Assembly (NCBI RefSeq): GCF_000004075.3
Contig: NC_026656.2
Span: 19,974,607 to 20,038,606 of the forward strand
Reading direction: 5' to 3'
Length of the DNA: 64,000 bases
From: Cucumis sativus
Lineage: Eukaryota; Streptophyta; Magnoliopsida; Cucurbitales; Cucurbitaceae
The translations under genes and the position numbers were made by a program. This document shows, in pieces, positions 26,025 through 44,600 of this stretch (positions within the stretch are counted from its first letter, which is position 1; the number at the start of each line of letters is the position of its first letter). The notes beneath the pieces are model-generated. The model had not been told where the DNA came from, searched no databases, and saw only the letters and a program-made list of their open reading frames with translations.

Positions 26025-28341
26025 AAGAAAGGATTTTAAAAGTCGCTGGCAGTGTTTACCTGCTGATTCGGGTTAGAACATCTCTTAACTTCCATAGCTT
26101 GCTGAATGAATATCCTAATTAATGTGCATGTAGGGATAGCCACTCACATGCATACGGTGTCTCTATATATGCTTTCACCTTTTCAAATGATAGTTACGTT
26201 ATATTAGGTGTGAATTTGATGGTTTTTAGAAGGTTAAAAGTGCATTCATTTAGTATGTGAATTACTTTTGAACAGTTTAATCATGCTTTGTCAGATAATT
26301 CAATAATTACGAAAGGTCTCAACAAACGGTAAAGTGGTTTTCTGAGTAGTATTGAATCAATAATTCCTCTTAAGGTGCTTTCTTTATATTGATTTTGAAA
26401 GGATTAAAATGACTCTAAAATATATTTTCAATCCTTCGAAATCTATTTCACAATTTGAAGTGATTTTGAACTCGACAAAAGTCCTTAAAATTCATTTTTG
26501 TGAACTATATTATGAAGCACTTTCTTTTATCTTTCAGAAATCATCATCGCAAATTCACCCAAAAGCTTTTACATATATTCTCAGTATGAAGTTTAAGAAT
26601 TCAAAAGATTCCAATCCAAAGATCGATTTAGCAATAATAATAAAAATATTTTCTTAATTGTTCCTTTATTGTTTGTTAGGAATTATGAGTATATATCATT
26701 TAAAGTTGGTAGAATATTAAATTAAATGAATAAGACTATTTCACATGTAGCAAAACTAACAAAAAGAAAATGTTTATCTATCATGATAGGCACAAATAAA
26801 TATTAATCTATCAATGATATATTGCTATATTTGTCAATATTTAAGCTTCGTAGAATGAATGATATTTGATATTTGATTACGGAGAAGGTATAATTTTGCT
26901 TCTGCAGAAAAAGTTGGTGAGTGAGATCGTCTCTAGCAAACTACCTTTGAAAATGATGGCAAGCAACCACAGAAATTTAAACGTTTCTTCTAAATAAATG
27001 TCCATAGTGGGCAGCAGATTCTTTGGACTTTCAATTATAAATCTCCACATTATAGTCTCATAATCTTTGCCAAATTTGATTTATAGGTTATTTAGCTTTG
27101 AATCATAACGTCTTATTTTCACGTAAACATAATGTTTCCATTTCATAAGTAATAGTGTAATACCACGTTACAATGCATATGTATTCTTCGTGTTAATGTT
27201 TTCTTATATTATTATTTCATTTTGTTGATTTGGATATTTTTATTTTCAAGTACGTAACTTAATTGTTATTTAAATTTAAATTTTATATATAATGTAGAGT
27301 ATAATAGTTGTACGGTGATGATTCATACTTTTTGCCAAAATTTTGTATGAGTATAGAAATTTGTTAATCTTAGTACATTAAAATATATATTGTACAATAA
27401 AATGTTGATTTATATTTCAATTCTTTAGTTACAATTAATACTCATTTTATAAGTTTCAATTATTGTTTGACATTTATGCACTTTTTGACGTAGTTCTTAC
27501 TTTGGAAGAAATTAATTTACCCATCTAAGATGTTTTTCTTTTTAACGAATGTATTAGACCAAGATTTCTCATAAAATGATTCTAAATATTTCAAAATGAG
27601 CAACAATATTTACAAAATATAGAAAATTTCTATATTTTGTAGATATTTTAAACATTTTTGTCATTTACAATCAATTTTCTTTTTTCTATTGTTTAGCATT
27701 TATTTTTAATAAAATTATATTTTTGAGATTTATCTTTTAGAGATACAAAAGTTTTAAATATTAGTATTTTAACTTAAATTACATTGTCTTATAATTTTTT
27801 TAGGGTTTAATCTATCTCTTTAATATTTAAAAAATGCTTTTCAAATATGGTTGCTTTTTAATATATTATAGATAGATTGTATGAAAATAATCCCTATTTC
27901 AATTTTCTTCATTGAAGTCGATGTAAGTAAATATTTGGTGTTTGAATTTATATGCTCATTCTATTTTATTTTCTTAACTCTGAATGTTATGTTTTAATTA
28001 ACTTCGAATTAACTAACAAACCCTTTTAATTAAAGTTTGAATTTACTTTTGCAATGTAAAAAAAAAAAAAGCCTAAATTGGATTTAATTAGAGATTGAAC
28101 AACTACTACTCTCATATTCATGTGGTGTGGATTCTTATGGTTATGGTAATGTAGACTTACACCCATTACATGAATGAGCAAATCAAATTATAAAGATAAA
28201 TTGAGATGAGCAGGCAGATGCAATTGTTTTGTGTGTGTGAGGTTTAGATTTGATTTGATGGGTGAGGGGATAAAGTCGCAATATCTTCTTCCCCTCTCGA
28301 AATTCCTTTGTTTTTTTTTTTTTTCTCTTCTTCTTCCTTCC
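26025..28341. other. Intergenic between SHMT and the DYW PPR gene
   Basis: SHMT 3' UTR covers the first few hundred bases. The stretch 26375-26625 has AAGTGATTTTGAA-type and GTGCTTTCTTT/AAGCACTTTCTTT-type segments typical of decayed MITEs. From 26700 to 28180 it is extremely AT-rich with no supportable gene. The short leader of the PPR gene, with a T run at 28310-28325, ends the region. Confidence 0.65.
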
Positions 28342-30735
28342 ATGGCTTCCGTCCCTTCTGTTTCCCTCACTGCTGCTCTCAAACTTGAAACCCATCCAAG
28401 AAAACGTCATTCAACCGCCAGCTTTCCCCTCAACGATAAGGATAAGGTAACACCTTCATTTTTCCTTGTAATCTTCATTGATTTGAAAATCATCCTCTTC
28501 TCTTAATGCAATTAAACCTCACGGACTTCTTCTGTATTGAAATTTGTTTATTCTATGATATGCTTACTGCAGAGTGTGGGGTTTCAGAAAAATCATTCAC
28601 TAATCCAATTGAATGTTGTTGATGCGGAGGAGCCGAAATTGGGTACGAGAATCGAATCTTCTTACTATTTTCCATTGTTGCAAGAATGTATAGATAGGAA
28701 CTTAGCTACAGAAGCAAGAATGATCCATGGACATATCGTAAAAACTGGATTTCACGAAGATTTATTTGTTATGACTTTTCTTGTTAATGTTTATTCCAAA
28801 TGTGGAGTCATGGAAAGTGCTCACAAGGTGTTTGATAATTTGCCTAGAAGAAATGTCAATGCGTGGACAACTCTACTGACTGGTTATGTTCAGAATTCAC
28901 ACCCTCTCCTTGCTCTTCAATTGTTCATAAAAATGTTGGAAGCTGGAGCATATCCTAGTAATTACACGCTCGGAATCGTGTTGAATGCTTGTTCTTCCCT
29001 GCAATCTATCGAATTTGGGAAGCAGGTTCATGCATATCTTATCAAATACCATATAGATTTTGATACAAGTATTGGCAACTCTCTTTCTAGTTTCTACTCT
29101 AAGTTCAGAAGATTGGAATTTGCAATAAAAGCCTTCAAGATAATCAAGGAAAAGGATGTCATTTCATGGACTTCAGTTATATCTTCTTGTTGTGATAATG
29201 GTCAAGCAGCTCGGAGTTTAAGTTTCTTCATGGACATGCTCTCGGATGGCATGAAACCAAACGAGTACACTTTAACAAGTGTTTTGAGCGCTTGTTGTGT
29301 AATGCTGACATTGGATTTAGGAGCACAGATTCATTCACTAAGCATTAAGCTTGGTTATGGTTCAAGCATACTGATAAAAAATTCGATCATGTATTTGTAC
29401 TTGAAATGTGGATGGCTTATTGAGGCTCAGAAATTGTTTGAAGGTATGGAGACTCTCAATTTGGTTACATGGAATGCAATGATTGCAGGCCATGCTAAAA
29501 TGATGGATCTTGCTGAAGATGATGTTGCAGCTCACAAGAGTGGTTCTACAGCACTTGCTATGTTCCAGAAATTATATCGCTCGGGAATGAAACCCGATCT
29601 GTTCACATTTTCGAGCGTTTTGAGTGTTTGTAGTAATCTAGTAGCCTTAGAACAAGGGGAACAGATTCATGGTCAGATAATCAAAAGTGGTGTTTTGGCA
29701 GATGTTGTGGTGGGAACTGCACTGGTGAGTATGTATAACAAATGTGGAAGTATAGACAAGGCGAGTAAGGCTTTCTTGGAGATGCCTTCGAGAACAATGA
29801 TATCATGGACTTCGATGATTACGGGATTTGCACGACATGGTTTGTCTCAACAAGCACTTCAACTCTTTGAAGACATGAGATTGGTAGGAATTAAACCAAA
29901 CCAAGTCACTTTTGTAGGAGTTCTATCAGCTTGTAGCCATGCTGGTTTGGCTGATGAAGCACTCTATTATTTTGAATTAATGCAAAAGCAATACAACATT
30001 AAGCCTGTAATGGACCATTTTGCATGCTTGATTGACATGTATTTGAGGTTGGGTCGGGTTGAAGAAGCTTTCGATGTAGTCCATAAGATGAATTTTGAGC
30101 CTAACGAAACTATCTGGTCCATGTTAATAGCTGGATGTCGAAGTCATGGGAAATCCGATTTAGGGTTTTACGCTGCCGAGCAGTTACTCAAACTCAAACC
30201 AAAAGACGTCGAGACATATGTCTCTCTGCTAAACATGCACATCTCTGCTGGGAGATGGAAGGATGTTTCGAAAGTGAGGAAATTAATGAAAGAAGAGAAG
30301 GTTGGGAAGTTGAAAGATTGGAGCTGGATTAGCATCAAAGAAAAAGTTTATTCGTTCAAACCTAATGACAAGTCTCATTGTCAAAGTCTAGAGATGTACA
30401 AGTTGTTGGAGACTGTACTCAATGAGGTAAAAGCCCTCGGTTACGAGCCTATTGAAGATGTGGAAGTAATTGAAAAAGAGGAAAACGAGGAAAGGGTATT
30501 ATCTTCTACCGTTCTTCATAGCGAAAAGTTAGCCATTGCTTTCGGTTTGTTAAACCTGCCAACTGCGACCCCAATTCGGGTTGTAAAGAGCATCACCATG
30601 TGTAGGGATTGCCACAATTTTATCAGATTCATTTCTTTATTGAAAGGAAGGGAAATTGTCATCAGAGATAGTAAGCAGCTTCACAAGTTTTTGAACGGAT
30701 ACTGTTCTTGTGGAGGATATGGAGATAATCTTTAA
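28342..30735 (+). CDS. DYW-class PPR protein (probable organelle C-to-U RNA editing factor), 755 residues
   Basis: Exon 1 28342-28446 (35 residues, Ser/Thr/Lys-rich, a likely organelle presequence), intron 28447-28572, exon 2 28573-30735 (720 residues). PLS-type repeats run from about residue 60 to 560 (RNVNAWTTLLTGYVQNSHPL; KDVISWTSVISSCCDNGQAA; TMISWTSMITGFARHGLSQQ), then E/E+ motifs, then a DYW deaminase-like domain. There HSEKLAIAFGLL holds the HxE zinc and proton-shuttle motif (684-686), CRDCH the CxxCH (712-716), and a final CSC lies at 746-748. The protein ends CSCGGYGDNL, so the canonical C-terminal Asp-Tyr-Trp is lost. DYW proteins edit specific cytidines in chloroplast or mitochondrial transcripts; the target cannot be read here. 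A 12-residue ATG-led extension of exon 2 from 28537 is only intron read-through. Confidence 0.93.
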
Positions 30736-31176
30736 TGTGGATGGTGAGATACAATCTTAAATTCTTTACAAAACCTAATAACATTCAACTGTCAAAATGT
30801 TCATATGAAGATAATTTATGTAAGTAAGATCAAGAGAATAACCAGCTGATATTGAGCTTAAGGGGAAAAAAACTGACAAGTTGATGTCGACGCCATTGTT
30901 TCTTTTCTATTTACCGAAAGACAAGGCGTCGATCTGCAAATTTGCGAAGTAAAAACTAGATGACGTAATGTACAAATTTGCAAAGATTTTAATACAAATA
31001 CTCTTATACAAATAACCTAAGGATTACTTATCTTCTCACTGTTGCCGAAAAGGGCAGGTAAGGTATAATTAATTAATCAAAAAACTGTAAACATATCTCA
31101 ACATCATACTGCTTTGCCTTTCTTCCTCGGGTTAGATGATAGCTGTGGAATTTCTGAGGCTTTGATGCATACAAAA
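30736..31176. other. Shared 3' region of convergent DYW-PPR and CIPK8 genes
   Basis: Only 441 bases separate the two stop codons, so the two 3' UTRs and polyadenylation sites must lie close together or overlap. No gene or terminator-like structure was recognised. Confidence 0.8.
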
Positions 31177-36663
<5,487 letters not shown>

Positions 36664-39600
36664 CTCCGCCGTGAATCTCCCCCGGTTCCGGCAGGGGAAA
36701 ATCCTAATCAGCAGAAGTCGATCTCAGCATTTGCAATCCGCCTTGTGGAGAAGCTTTTTGGGTTGAAATCATGGAACATATATAAACCGAAAATTTCGAA
36801 GTTGGTGATTTAATTTCTTCTTCCTCTTCTTCTTCTTTATTGAGCTTCTTCTAAAGCAGCTTTGAAGATGTGAAAGCGTAACGAAAATATAGGGATGACT
36901 TTTTTAACATCAATTTAAGGAGAATTTTAATTTTATTTTATGACCAGAAATAACAATAAACAAATAAAAAAGATTAATTATTCGAATAATATTTTTTTCT
37001 TTCTCTTTCTTTTTTAGTTGGATTCCATGAATTTACAAGAAGAAAGGAATAATTTTCTTACACGTTCGGTTTTTAGAAAAAACAAACAAAGAAAACAAAA
37101 TTTGTATTTCGGAATTACGAGAAATAAAAGATTTTGCGTTTAATTCTAACAATTATAATATATATATATATATATATAGTACGGAAGTTATCAAAAACTG
37201 ATAATTTAAAAATATATATATTTATAAGTATTTAATGAATTTTGTATTTTATTAATTCCTTTTTAGAAAAATTGTTAAAAAAAAGTAAAATTGACGAAAA
37301 AATTTAATTAATTAAAATTTTCAGATTATACGAAAATAGACACTGACCTCTGGTATTGATGGTAGGTTCGTTTCTATATTATAATCCAAAATTTTGTTTA
37401 GGGTGTAGATATTTTAATTTATTTTACTATTTTTTTATCATTTTTTTCTTTTATGTAGTGTAAACAATTAGTCAAAAATATTTCTTTTTGAAAGAACTTT
37501 AAAATAGTAATTTATTTATTATAGCTTTTAAATAAAAAATGGTAAAAATATATGAAGTGAATTTTGTTTTTGAGTGGTTTTGTTATATAGAGTGTAAATA
37601 GTTTATTTTTTTATATTAAAAAAAGCTTTTAATAAATGAATAAAATTACAAAAACTATGGGATTGGTTATAATGGTACCGTAAAGTTTAAATGTGAAATT
37701 TAAAAAATTAACGCAAAGTAAAAAATAATAATTTATCAGTCCCAAATCAAATAAGTGCTTTTAGGATGGTTAAAATAAGCATTTTTCACCCAAATTTATT
37801 TAATTGAAAAACGTATTAAATCAACGCCTACTATTGTGGTTTTGTTTTTCTAACTTACAAAGAAGGATAATGATTTCATTGGGAGTAAAGTTGTTATTAT
37901 AAATTAGATACCATTTTTCCTTCTAAGATAACGATAGCTCAATTGTTAAGAGAGCGAAAAAAATAAAAATGGTGTTGATATTTGTTTCAAATGGATGATG
38001 TGGCATAACATGAAAAATGTTGATAGATGTTGGCTTATCAATAATCTCACTCCACAGTTGTTTAAAGGAATATTATAATTTATTTTATAAATTTTAAAAA
38101 ATAAAATTGTTAAAAATATTTGTAAATATAGTAAAATTTTATGATTAGATTCACCTCAATAATTGTATGATAATTTTTTTTATCAGTAAAATTTGAATGA
38201 TGTTTTTTAAAAATGATTGTGATATTTTAAAAATAAGAAAAGAAAAGAGCACTAAAGAAACATCCATGGTTTGTGGACAAAGGGAAAGGGATATGCAAAA
38301 AATGGTGCCCTTAGTTGGCATTCAAAACCTAATTCTTGATTTGATAACAAAGGAGGCAGCCAGAATTGAAAAGCCCCACTTCTCCACTTCTCCACTTCTC
38401 CACTTCCTTTCTCTTCCATATCTCAACATAATTATGTCTCCCCCACTAAACAATATCCCATACTCTATTTTCCAACTTATGTTATTAATTCATCCCTTAC
38501 CTTACTAAATCAATCGATTAATTAATTTGTTTTTTAATTTAAAACTTGAAAACTAAAACACAACATTCACTTGAGAGATTAATTTGTTTTTTGTTTTGGG
38601 TGAGAGAGACTTACACCTCATTTTTGGAAGATGACACATCATTCATCAATGATCTATTTTTCTTCAAAATACTTATTATTATTTGATGTGACCATTGTTT
38701 TTTCAATTATTCAACTTGTGAACTTTATAAAACATGACTATATTAGTAAATTTGACATTATTTCTAACCATCTTAACAAATTTGTAGACCTATAAAAATT
38801 AAATATTAAATCAGATGTGGAAAATGATAATGTTACATTATAAAATGTGGATATTTGTATTTAATTATATGCCTAAAAAGATTCATTGGACATGGGTGAA
38901 TATAATAAAATAATGTAAAGGAAATCCCTTATTTAGTACTCAATTATGGTTTGGGGGTTTCAAAGAAATAATCAATAAATGATCCAACAGAGCGATTTGA
39001 CATTTAGAAAGCAAGAGGAAACTTCAAAGTCGTGGAAATCAAATTTTTATCTCTAACTTAGAGTCAAAAATAAACATTCAAATTCTTATCCATGGTGTGA
39101 TTGAACGTCACCAACATATCACGTTTGACATGTAGATGATTTGTATTTGTTTTTTATTCATGTCAATTATTATTTAAAAAGAAATAACTTACTGTAATAA
39201 AATTTTAATTTTAACCTCTCAATTATTTAAAATCTCACATTTAAGATTTAGGGGTTACTGGGTGGGTCTGAGTTGCCACCTATTTTTCAATAATCAAATA
39301 AGTTCAAAAGCAGTGGGGTGGATTGAGTGTGAGTTTAGTACACAAAATAATTCATTTTCTACACAAACAATTCAATCAACCCCACTGATTAATTACAAAT
39401 TCAATAAATTTAATACTCTCATTAATTAATCCTGTTTTATATTCCTTCTTTATACATTAAGAAAATAAAAATCCATTTTACTATTATTAATCTGAAGTCT
39501 CAACAGATACACAGATTTCCCACTGAATGTAGAAAAGTGGTTTGGTTTGGATCATTGCATGATTCTTCTCCTATTCTCTTTCTCAATAATTAGAATTTAA

Positions 39601-40215
39601 TTGCTGACATGTCATCTTAACAATGGGCTGAATTCAATCCCATCCAATCATCATATCTTTCTTAAAATATTCAAAAACCATACCCAATGAGCTAAGTCGT
39701 TGTCCTTTCCATGTGCTCCACCAACCCAACCAGTTTCTGTTCATCGTTTTCTTTCATTTCTCTGCAAAACTTACTCAAAAAGCAGAAAGATTATACGAAA
39801 CAAATGAAGTTCGAGATTGCTTCTTTTGAAGAACAAAGGGGTATGAAAGTCTTCCAATGTAGTAAATGGGAAATAATGACTGTTGGAAAGCCTAAGTAAT
39901 CAGAAAATTGAGTACAAAACTCTCAATCTAAACATGTATTTGAAATGGAATTATCAATGTCAATTGGGGTTGGTGAAATGACGCAAAAAATGTCACAATG
40001 CCGGTTGTGATTGGATATTCCACATTATAAGACTAAAAACCATAGAATAAACAAATACCTTCAATCTCATTTCAATATAGACACATCAAATAATTATGAC
40101 GATACAAATTCATGAACACCTAGATTATCAACCAACAACTACGCTTATTAAACTAATGACAATGATAAAATTGAATTAATCACAACATATCCATGTTTTT
40201 TATTTCTGTAATTAA
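36664..40215. other. Intergenic between CIPK8 and the PB1-domain gene
   Basis: About 36664-36860 is the CIPK8 leader and core promoter on the minus strand, with a TATATAT-like box near 36776-36785. The rest is AT-rich without a supportable gene. It contains a TA microsatellite (about 37157-37178), MULE-like relics (37320-37470 and 38080-38150), and four tandem CCACTTCT units at about 38375-38408. The PB1 gene's 3' UTR occupies the last few hundred bases. Confidence 0.65.
37320..37470. mobile_element. Decayed relic related to small MULE-like family
   Basis: Shares the 20-base end motif ATTTTAATTTATTTTACTAT (37411-37430) with relics at 50693-50712 and 62695-62714, preceded by AATCCAAAATTTTG as in the 50.6-kb copy. 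Borders are approximate. Confidence 0.5.
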
Positions 40216-41607
40216 TCATAAACCAGAGGCTTTGGAAGTGTTCATCACGTTACCGTCCGGATTATAGGAGCTTACACCACCACCAACACCACCGACACTA
40301 GGTCTCCCATGATCAACCGCCACCGGAGCCATGGTCTGATACGGTGGCGCGGTGGTAAAGTAAACTTGTCGGCCGGTGTTATGATCATATGCAACCTGAG
40401 TGTAGCCGGCCTCGTTTACGGTAATTTTGGGCTGCATCATTTGAATCCCCTCTGAAGTGTAAACCCCAACATTTGGTTGTGCCACCGAACTATGAACCTG
40501 GGCTTCACGGTATGTTGGCATTCCGTAATAAGGCTGGTGCCCAACTGGTCCGTTGATGGGTCTAAGCGTTTGAGCTTGAAATAAACCCCCGGCAGTCGGA
40601 ATTAGATATATTGACTGGTCGGTGGCCGGAGCATTGGCTGAAGCAGCTACTGTATAACCACTGGAGATCATCTGCCTGTCGGGGAAGTATGCCGTGGGGA
40701 CTGCTAATGGTACAGGCAGAGGAACTGCCGCCGGTGGTGGAGCGATTTTCTCTGCAATTTTTGGTGGGTGAGAATCGCTTGCAGAAGTTTTTGAGTTAGT
40801 CTCATCGCTGCTTCTCTCATTCGTCACTTGCAACCTCTGCAAATCCAGAATCTGCTTTTGAAACTCCGACGGAGAAACAACAGGTTCTCCGACTAAATGA
40901 CGATCTTCAGATCCACAATCAGACCCCGCGGAAACGTCCTTCACCACCGTGTTCGAGGCGGGTAAATCCGTCAAGTTAGAACCAGAAACAGGAGTGGGAT
41001 GGTAACCTTTATCAAATCCAAACAAGAAATCAGGATTCGAGGCAGATCCAGGAGGATCAACAGGAGAGGAGGAAGAATCTTCCAGAGGCTGAATCCGCAC
41101 AGAATTCAACGCATCGACGAACCATTGCCTGTCCGACTTGGGGTCCTGGGAGGCAAGAATCTTGGGAACAACAGGTGAGTTTAAAGGGAAGAGAAAAAGC
41201 CGTAACCTCGCAGGCTTCGAGACACGATACAACCGGTCATACTCCAACATCATATGCTCAAGATCCTCATCGTTGGTAACAGAAATCAAAGCATCGAGAT
41301 CTTCACCAGGGAGTTGGTACTTAAAACAAACAGTAACATCGCAGAGAGAAGATAACCTGGAAGAAAGAGCAGAGAAAGTGATAGTACGATCGACGGCGAG
41401 AATCTTGGTGTCGCCACCGGTGTAAGTGAGTTGATTGTCGTGAGCTCTGGGTTGTATCTTACCGCCATAGCTACACATGAATTTGACTTTGTAGTTGTGA
41501 TGGGTGGGGTTGAGATTGGTAGAGGGGTCGTCCCAAGAAGGATTTTCGCATGAACGAGGAGAGGAGTCGCGAGAATCCGGATAGGAGGAGTAGGAATAGT
41601 TATCCAT
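40216..41607 (-). CDS. PB1 (octicosapeptide/Phox/Bem1p) domain protein, 463 residues
   Basis: Intronless. The PB1 domain is at about residues 38-140: YKVKFMCSYGGKI with the conserved Lys of the basic face, then LAVDRTITFSALSSRL, then the acidic OPCA-type stretch QLPGEDLDALISVTNDEDLE, then ARLRLFLFP. PB1 domains pair head to tail with other PB1 proteins. No kinase, ARF or AUX/IAA domain follows, so this is a stand-alone plant PB1 protein. The remainder is low-complexity, rich in Ser, Pro, Ala and Gln, with Tyr/Gly segments (QPYYGMPTY) near the end. The N-terminal 35 residues are Ser/Tyr/Pro-rich. Function in this family is largely unassigned. The start ATG 41605-41607 is the first in frame, with a pyrimidine-rich leader (minus strand) upstream. 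No transit peptide or membrane segment is seen. Confidence 0.92.
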   Translation of the reverse strand: MDNYSYSSYPDSRDSSPRSCENPSWDDPSTNLNPTHHNYKVKFMCSYGGKIQPRAHDNQLTYTGGDTKILAVDRTITFSALSSRLSSLCDVTVCFKYQLPGEDLDALISVTNDEDLEHMMLEYDRLYRVSKPARLRLFLFPLNSPVVPKILASQDPKSDRQWFVDALNSVRIQPLEDSSSSPVDPPGSASNPDFLFGFDKGYHPTPVSGSNLTDLPASNTVVKDVSAGSDCGSEDRHLVGEPVVSPSEFQKQILDLQRLQVTNERSSDETNSKTSASDSHPPKIAEKIAPPPAAVPLPVPLAVPTAYFPDRQMISSGYTVAASANAPATDQSIYLIPTAGGLFQAQTLRPINGPVGHQPYYGMPTYREAQVHSSVAQPNVGVYTSEGIQMMQPKITVNEAGYTQVAYDHNTGRQVYFTTAPPYQTMAPVAVDHGRPSVGGVGGGVSSYNPDGNVMNTSKASGL

Positions 41608-44600
41608 TAGAGAAAATAAAATGAAAAGATATTGAATAGAGAAACCGAGGAAAAGAAGAAGAAAAAGGAGAATGAGGTTTTAGTGTTTAGTAGGCATTGA
41701 TGATAATGAGAGATTATTCTTTCACGGGGAGGGGGGGAAGGAAAAGCTGAAACAGAAACAGAAACAGGAAATGTATGGTTACGGCGGAGAAAGGAGGAGG
41801 ATGGAGGAAGAAGATGAAGGGGGGGGGGTGGATGTGTGGGACCAAGAGTTGCGGCTGTGTGTGGGCCCATAAGGAGATGAGTTATAACAGCTGTGGGACC
41901 CCAATTGGTTTAGTGTTAAAAGAAAAAAAAAAAAAAAAGCAGTTTTGACAGCCAGGTTTTTGCGTATTTCTGCTTTTGCTAACAACAAAAAATTAAAACG
42001 TGAATAGATACTTCAATTACCGCAATGCCCTCCATCGAATATTTAACTTTGCTGTCATTCATATAAACTAAATTAATAAACAATAAATTTGATTTAATAT
42101 GGGAAATTAGTGTTTAAAGTTTATAAAGATTATAGGGGAAAACAAGCAAATTGGTCAAATATCGTTTTCGTGAGAAGATCTGCACTTTTTTCATTTTTTC
42201 TTTTTGTAAAAATATGAGTATAAGATTTTATGTTTTATATATAGTTATGGAAGATACACGATTTATTACCAAAATTATTGAAATAAAAACAACCAACCAT
42301 ATTACATTTTGGTTTATACATTTACTTCCAATCTTCATTTACCTATTTTTATTTTGTTTGCTTTACTTTCATTTATTTGACCAATCAAAACTTTCCTATA
42401 TGTATATCTCAAATAGAATTGAACAAAAAAAAAATATATTTTTTCGTATTTGTTTACTCGCCTATTATTGTTGAATTAAACAAACGTTGAAGTTTATTTG
42501 CATAGATGGCAAAAAAGCACAAAATAGTAGTTGTTACTAATATTTATATAGTATAAGAATAAAATAACTACATAGATAGCACAACAAATAGTAAAATACC
42601 ATATCATCACTAGTAACGTCTATCAACAATTGATATTTGCTAATAATTTTTCACACATTTCTTTTTTATTTTTTCACCTTGAAAGCTATCAATAATGGCT
42701 ACAATTGGTGAATATCGTTGATAGCTGTTATTGGTTGTAATATCGGCCATAACAACATAAGGATATCACTCATGTAATCTATAAGTAATATCCACAATGG
42801 GATACTATATAAATAATATCAAGGTAATACTACTATAAGGTGATATTGTGGTTGTTTATTTCTTAGTATGAATGAACAAAGAAAAAGACTAGATTAGCAT
42901 GATATCGATAATAACTTTGAATCACTAATAATATATAATCCATGTGATAGCTTCTATTACTAATAATATAAATTAAATTAATATATTTGTAAGTTTTGTT
43001 GAAATAAATTATTTATTCCAAGTCATGCTATCAATATTTATATCATTTAGAAAGTTAAAGTTCAAATTATCAATGATAAGTAAAAAAAAAAAAAACATAT
43101 TGAAATATTATAAATGACGTTACTCATACGAATTATCACCGATAAAAAATGATATAATTAGTGGTAAAAGTATTACTAATACCACGGAGAGGAAGGAAAT
43201 AAAAGGCAAAATTGACAATTTAAAAAAATTACCACACGATTATGAACGGTAAAAATGGTAATTTTTTAAATATCGTTCTCTTGTATTATTGAATATATTG
43301 ATTTTTTACATTTTTCGGAAAGTAGAAGAAGAGAAAAAAAAAAACTTTTGCGTTGGGCTATTTCTCACTAAGAAAAGTTCAAGATAAGTATTGGGCTTGG
43401 GCTTGGATCTAAAATTGGGTCAAGTTTTTTCAGCCATATTATACATATTGGGCTTGATACTCTAGGCCCATTTAAGTGTGAAAACTAAGAAAGTGTTTTT
43501 GTTTTTTCTCGCGGGGGGACTGACAAACTGCTACACGGAAATTTATTTTCAATAATTTTAACATAAGCTTTAGATTAATGTTTTCCCATTTAAATTAGTG
43601 TCACTAACACTAATAATAACAAAGAAATGTCATATAATTATGCTAAAATTCTCTCCACGACAATGAGCTAAAAATTACCAATTTGAACAAAACTCAACCA
43701 ATCAATTAATAGAAGTAAAAATTCCATATATCCAAATAATAAAACGAGTCGAGAATTGTTCAACCTTAACTTAATTCAATACGTCAAAACTCGATGAAAT
43801 TTTAATAATTATATTGATAATAATAACAAAAAGAAATGGAAAGAAACTTCCAAAATCTAAGATAGCAAAGTCAATAATGGGGGTAACACAGCACATGGCC
43901 TTGAAGCATTATATTATTTTGTAGCAAACCAAAACCATGAGTGTTCTAAAAGCATGGATTTTCATTTTATCCACAATTTGAACTTTGATTAATTTCACAC
44001 ACTATGGTTTTGGAATTTTTTGGTGCATTTTTTAAATATCAAAGTCAAAAACACCAACCTCCTTTTTTTAGGGTTTTTTTTTAATTAATTAAAAAAAATT
44101 TCTGTCTGTCTATGAATACATACAAAACCATAGCATTTTTGTTTAAGTTGCATTCAATACCACATTAAACTAAATAAGAAAAAGCCAAAAAGGATGTTTA
44201 GTGAAATAAGAGTATATTTACATATCTATAGTGGATTTTTGGATGTTATCATAATGAAAATGTGCTGGAATGATGATAAGATGTATGTTTAAAGAATTTT
44301 TAATACATAAATATTTTTTTTTCCATGAGTGCAAGTTTTAATTTACATTACATTACATTAATTGAATTAGTCTCGTCTTAGTTTTAATATTCAAATTTTA
44401 AACTAATTAAGCTCATAATTTTCTTTTCCATGTATTCATATTAATTCAAACTCTTAATAAATATTCTCTTTGTTTTCATCATTCCAAAATATTTAATTTT
44501 TTCCCAATTCCTAAAAAGTCAAACGTGGAAAGGTTAAAGAGATAGTTTATAATTAAATTATTTTCCATCTAAGGAAGTAATATTTATATGATTCTAATAA

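Noticed and set aside
38197..38508. 103-residue plus-strand ORF
   Set aside because: AT-rich codons and CCACTTCT tandem repeats inside; no domain, no neighbouring exons.
41607..41870. Pro- and Ser-rich ORF just upstream of the PB1 gene
   Set aside because: It is the pyrimidine-rich leader read in another frame, rich in homopolymer runs.
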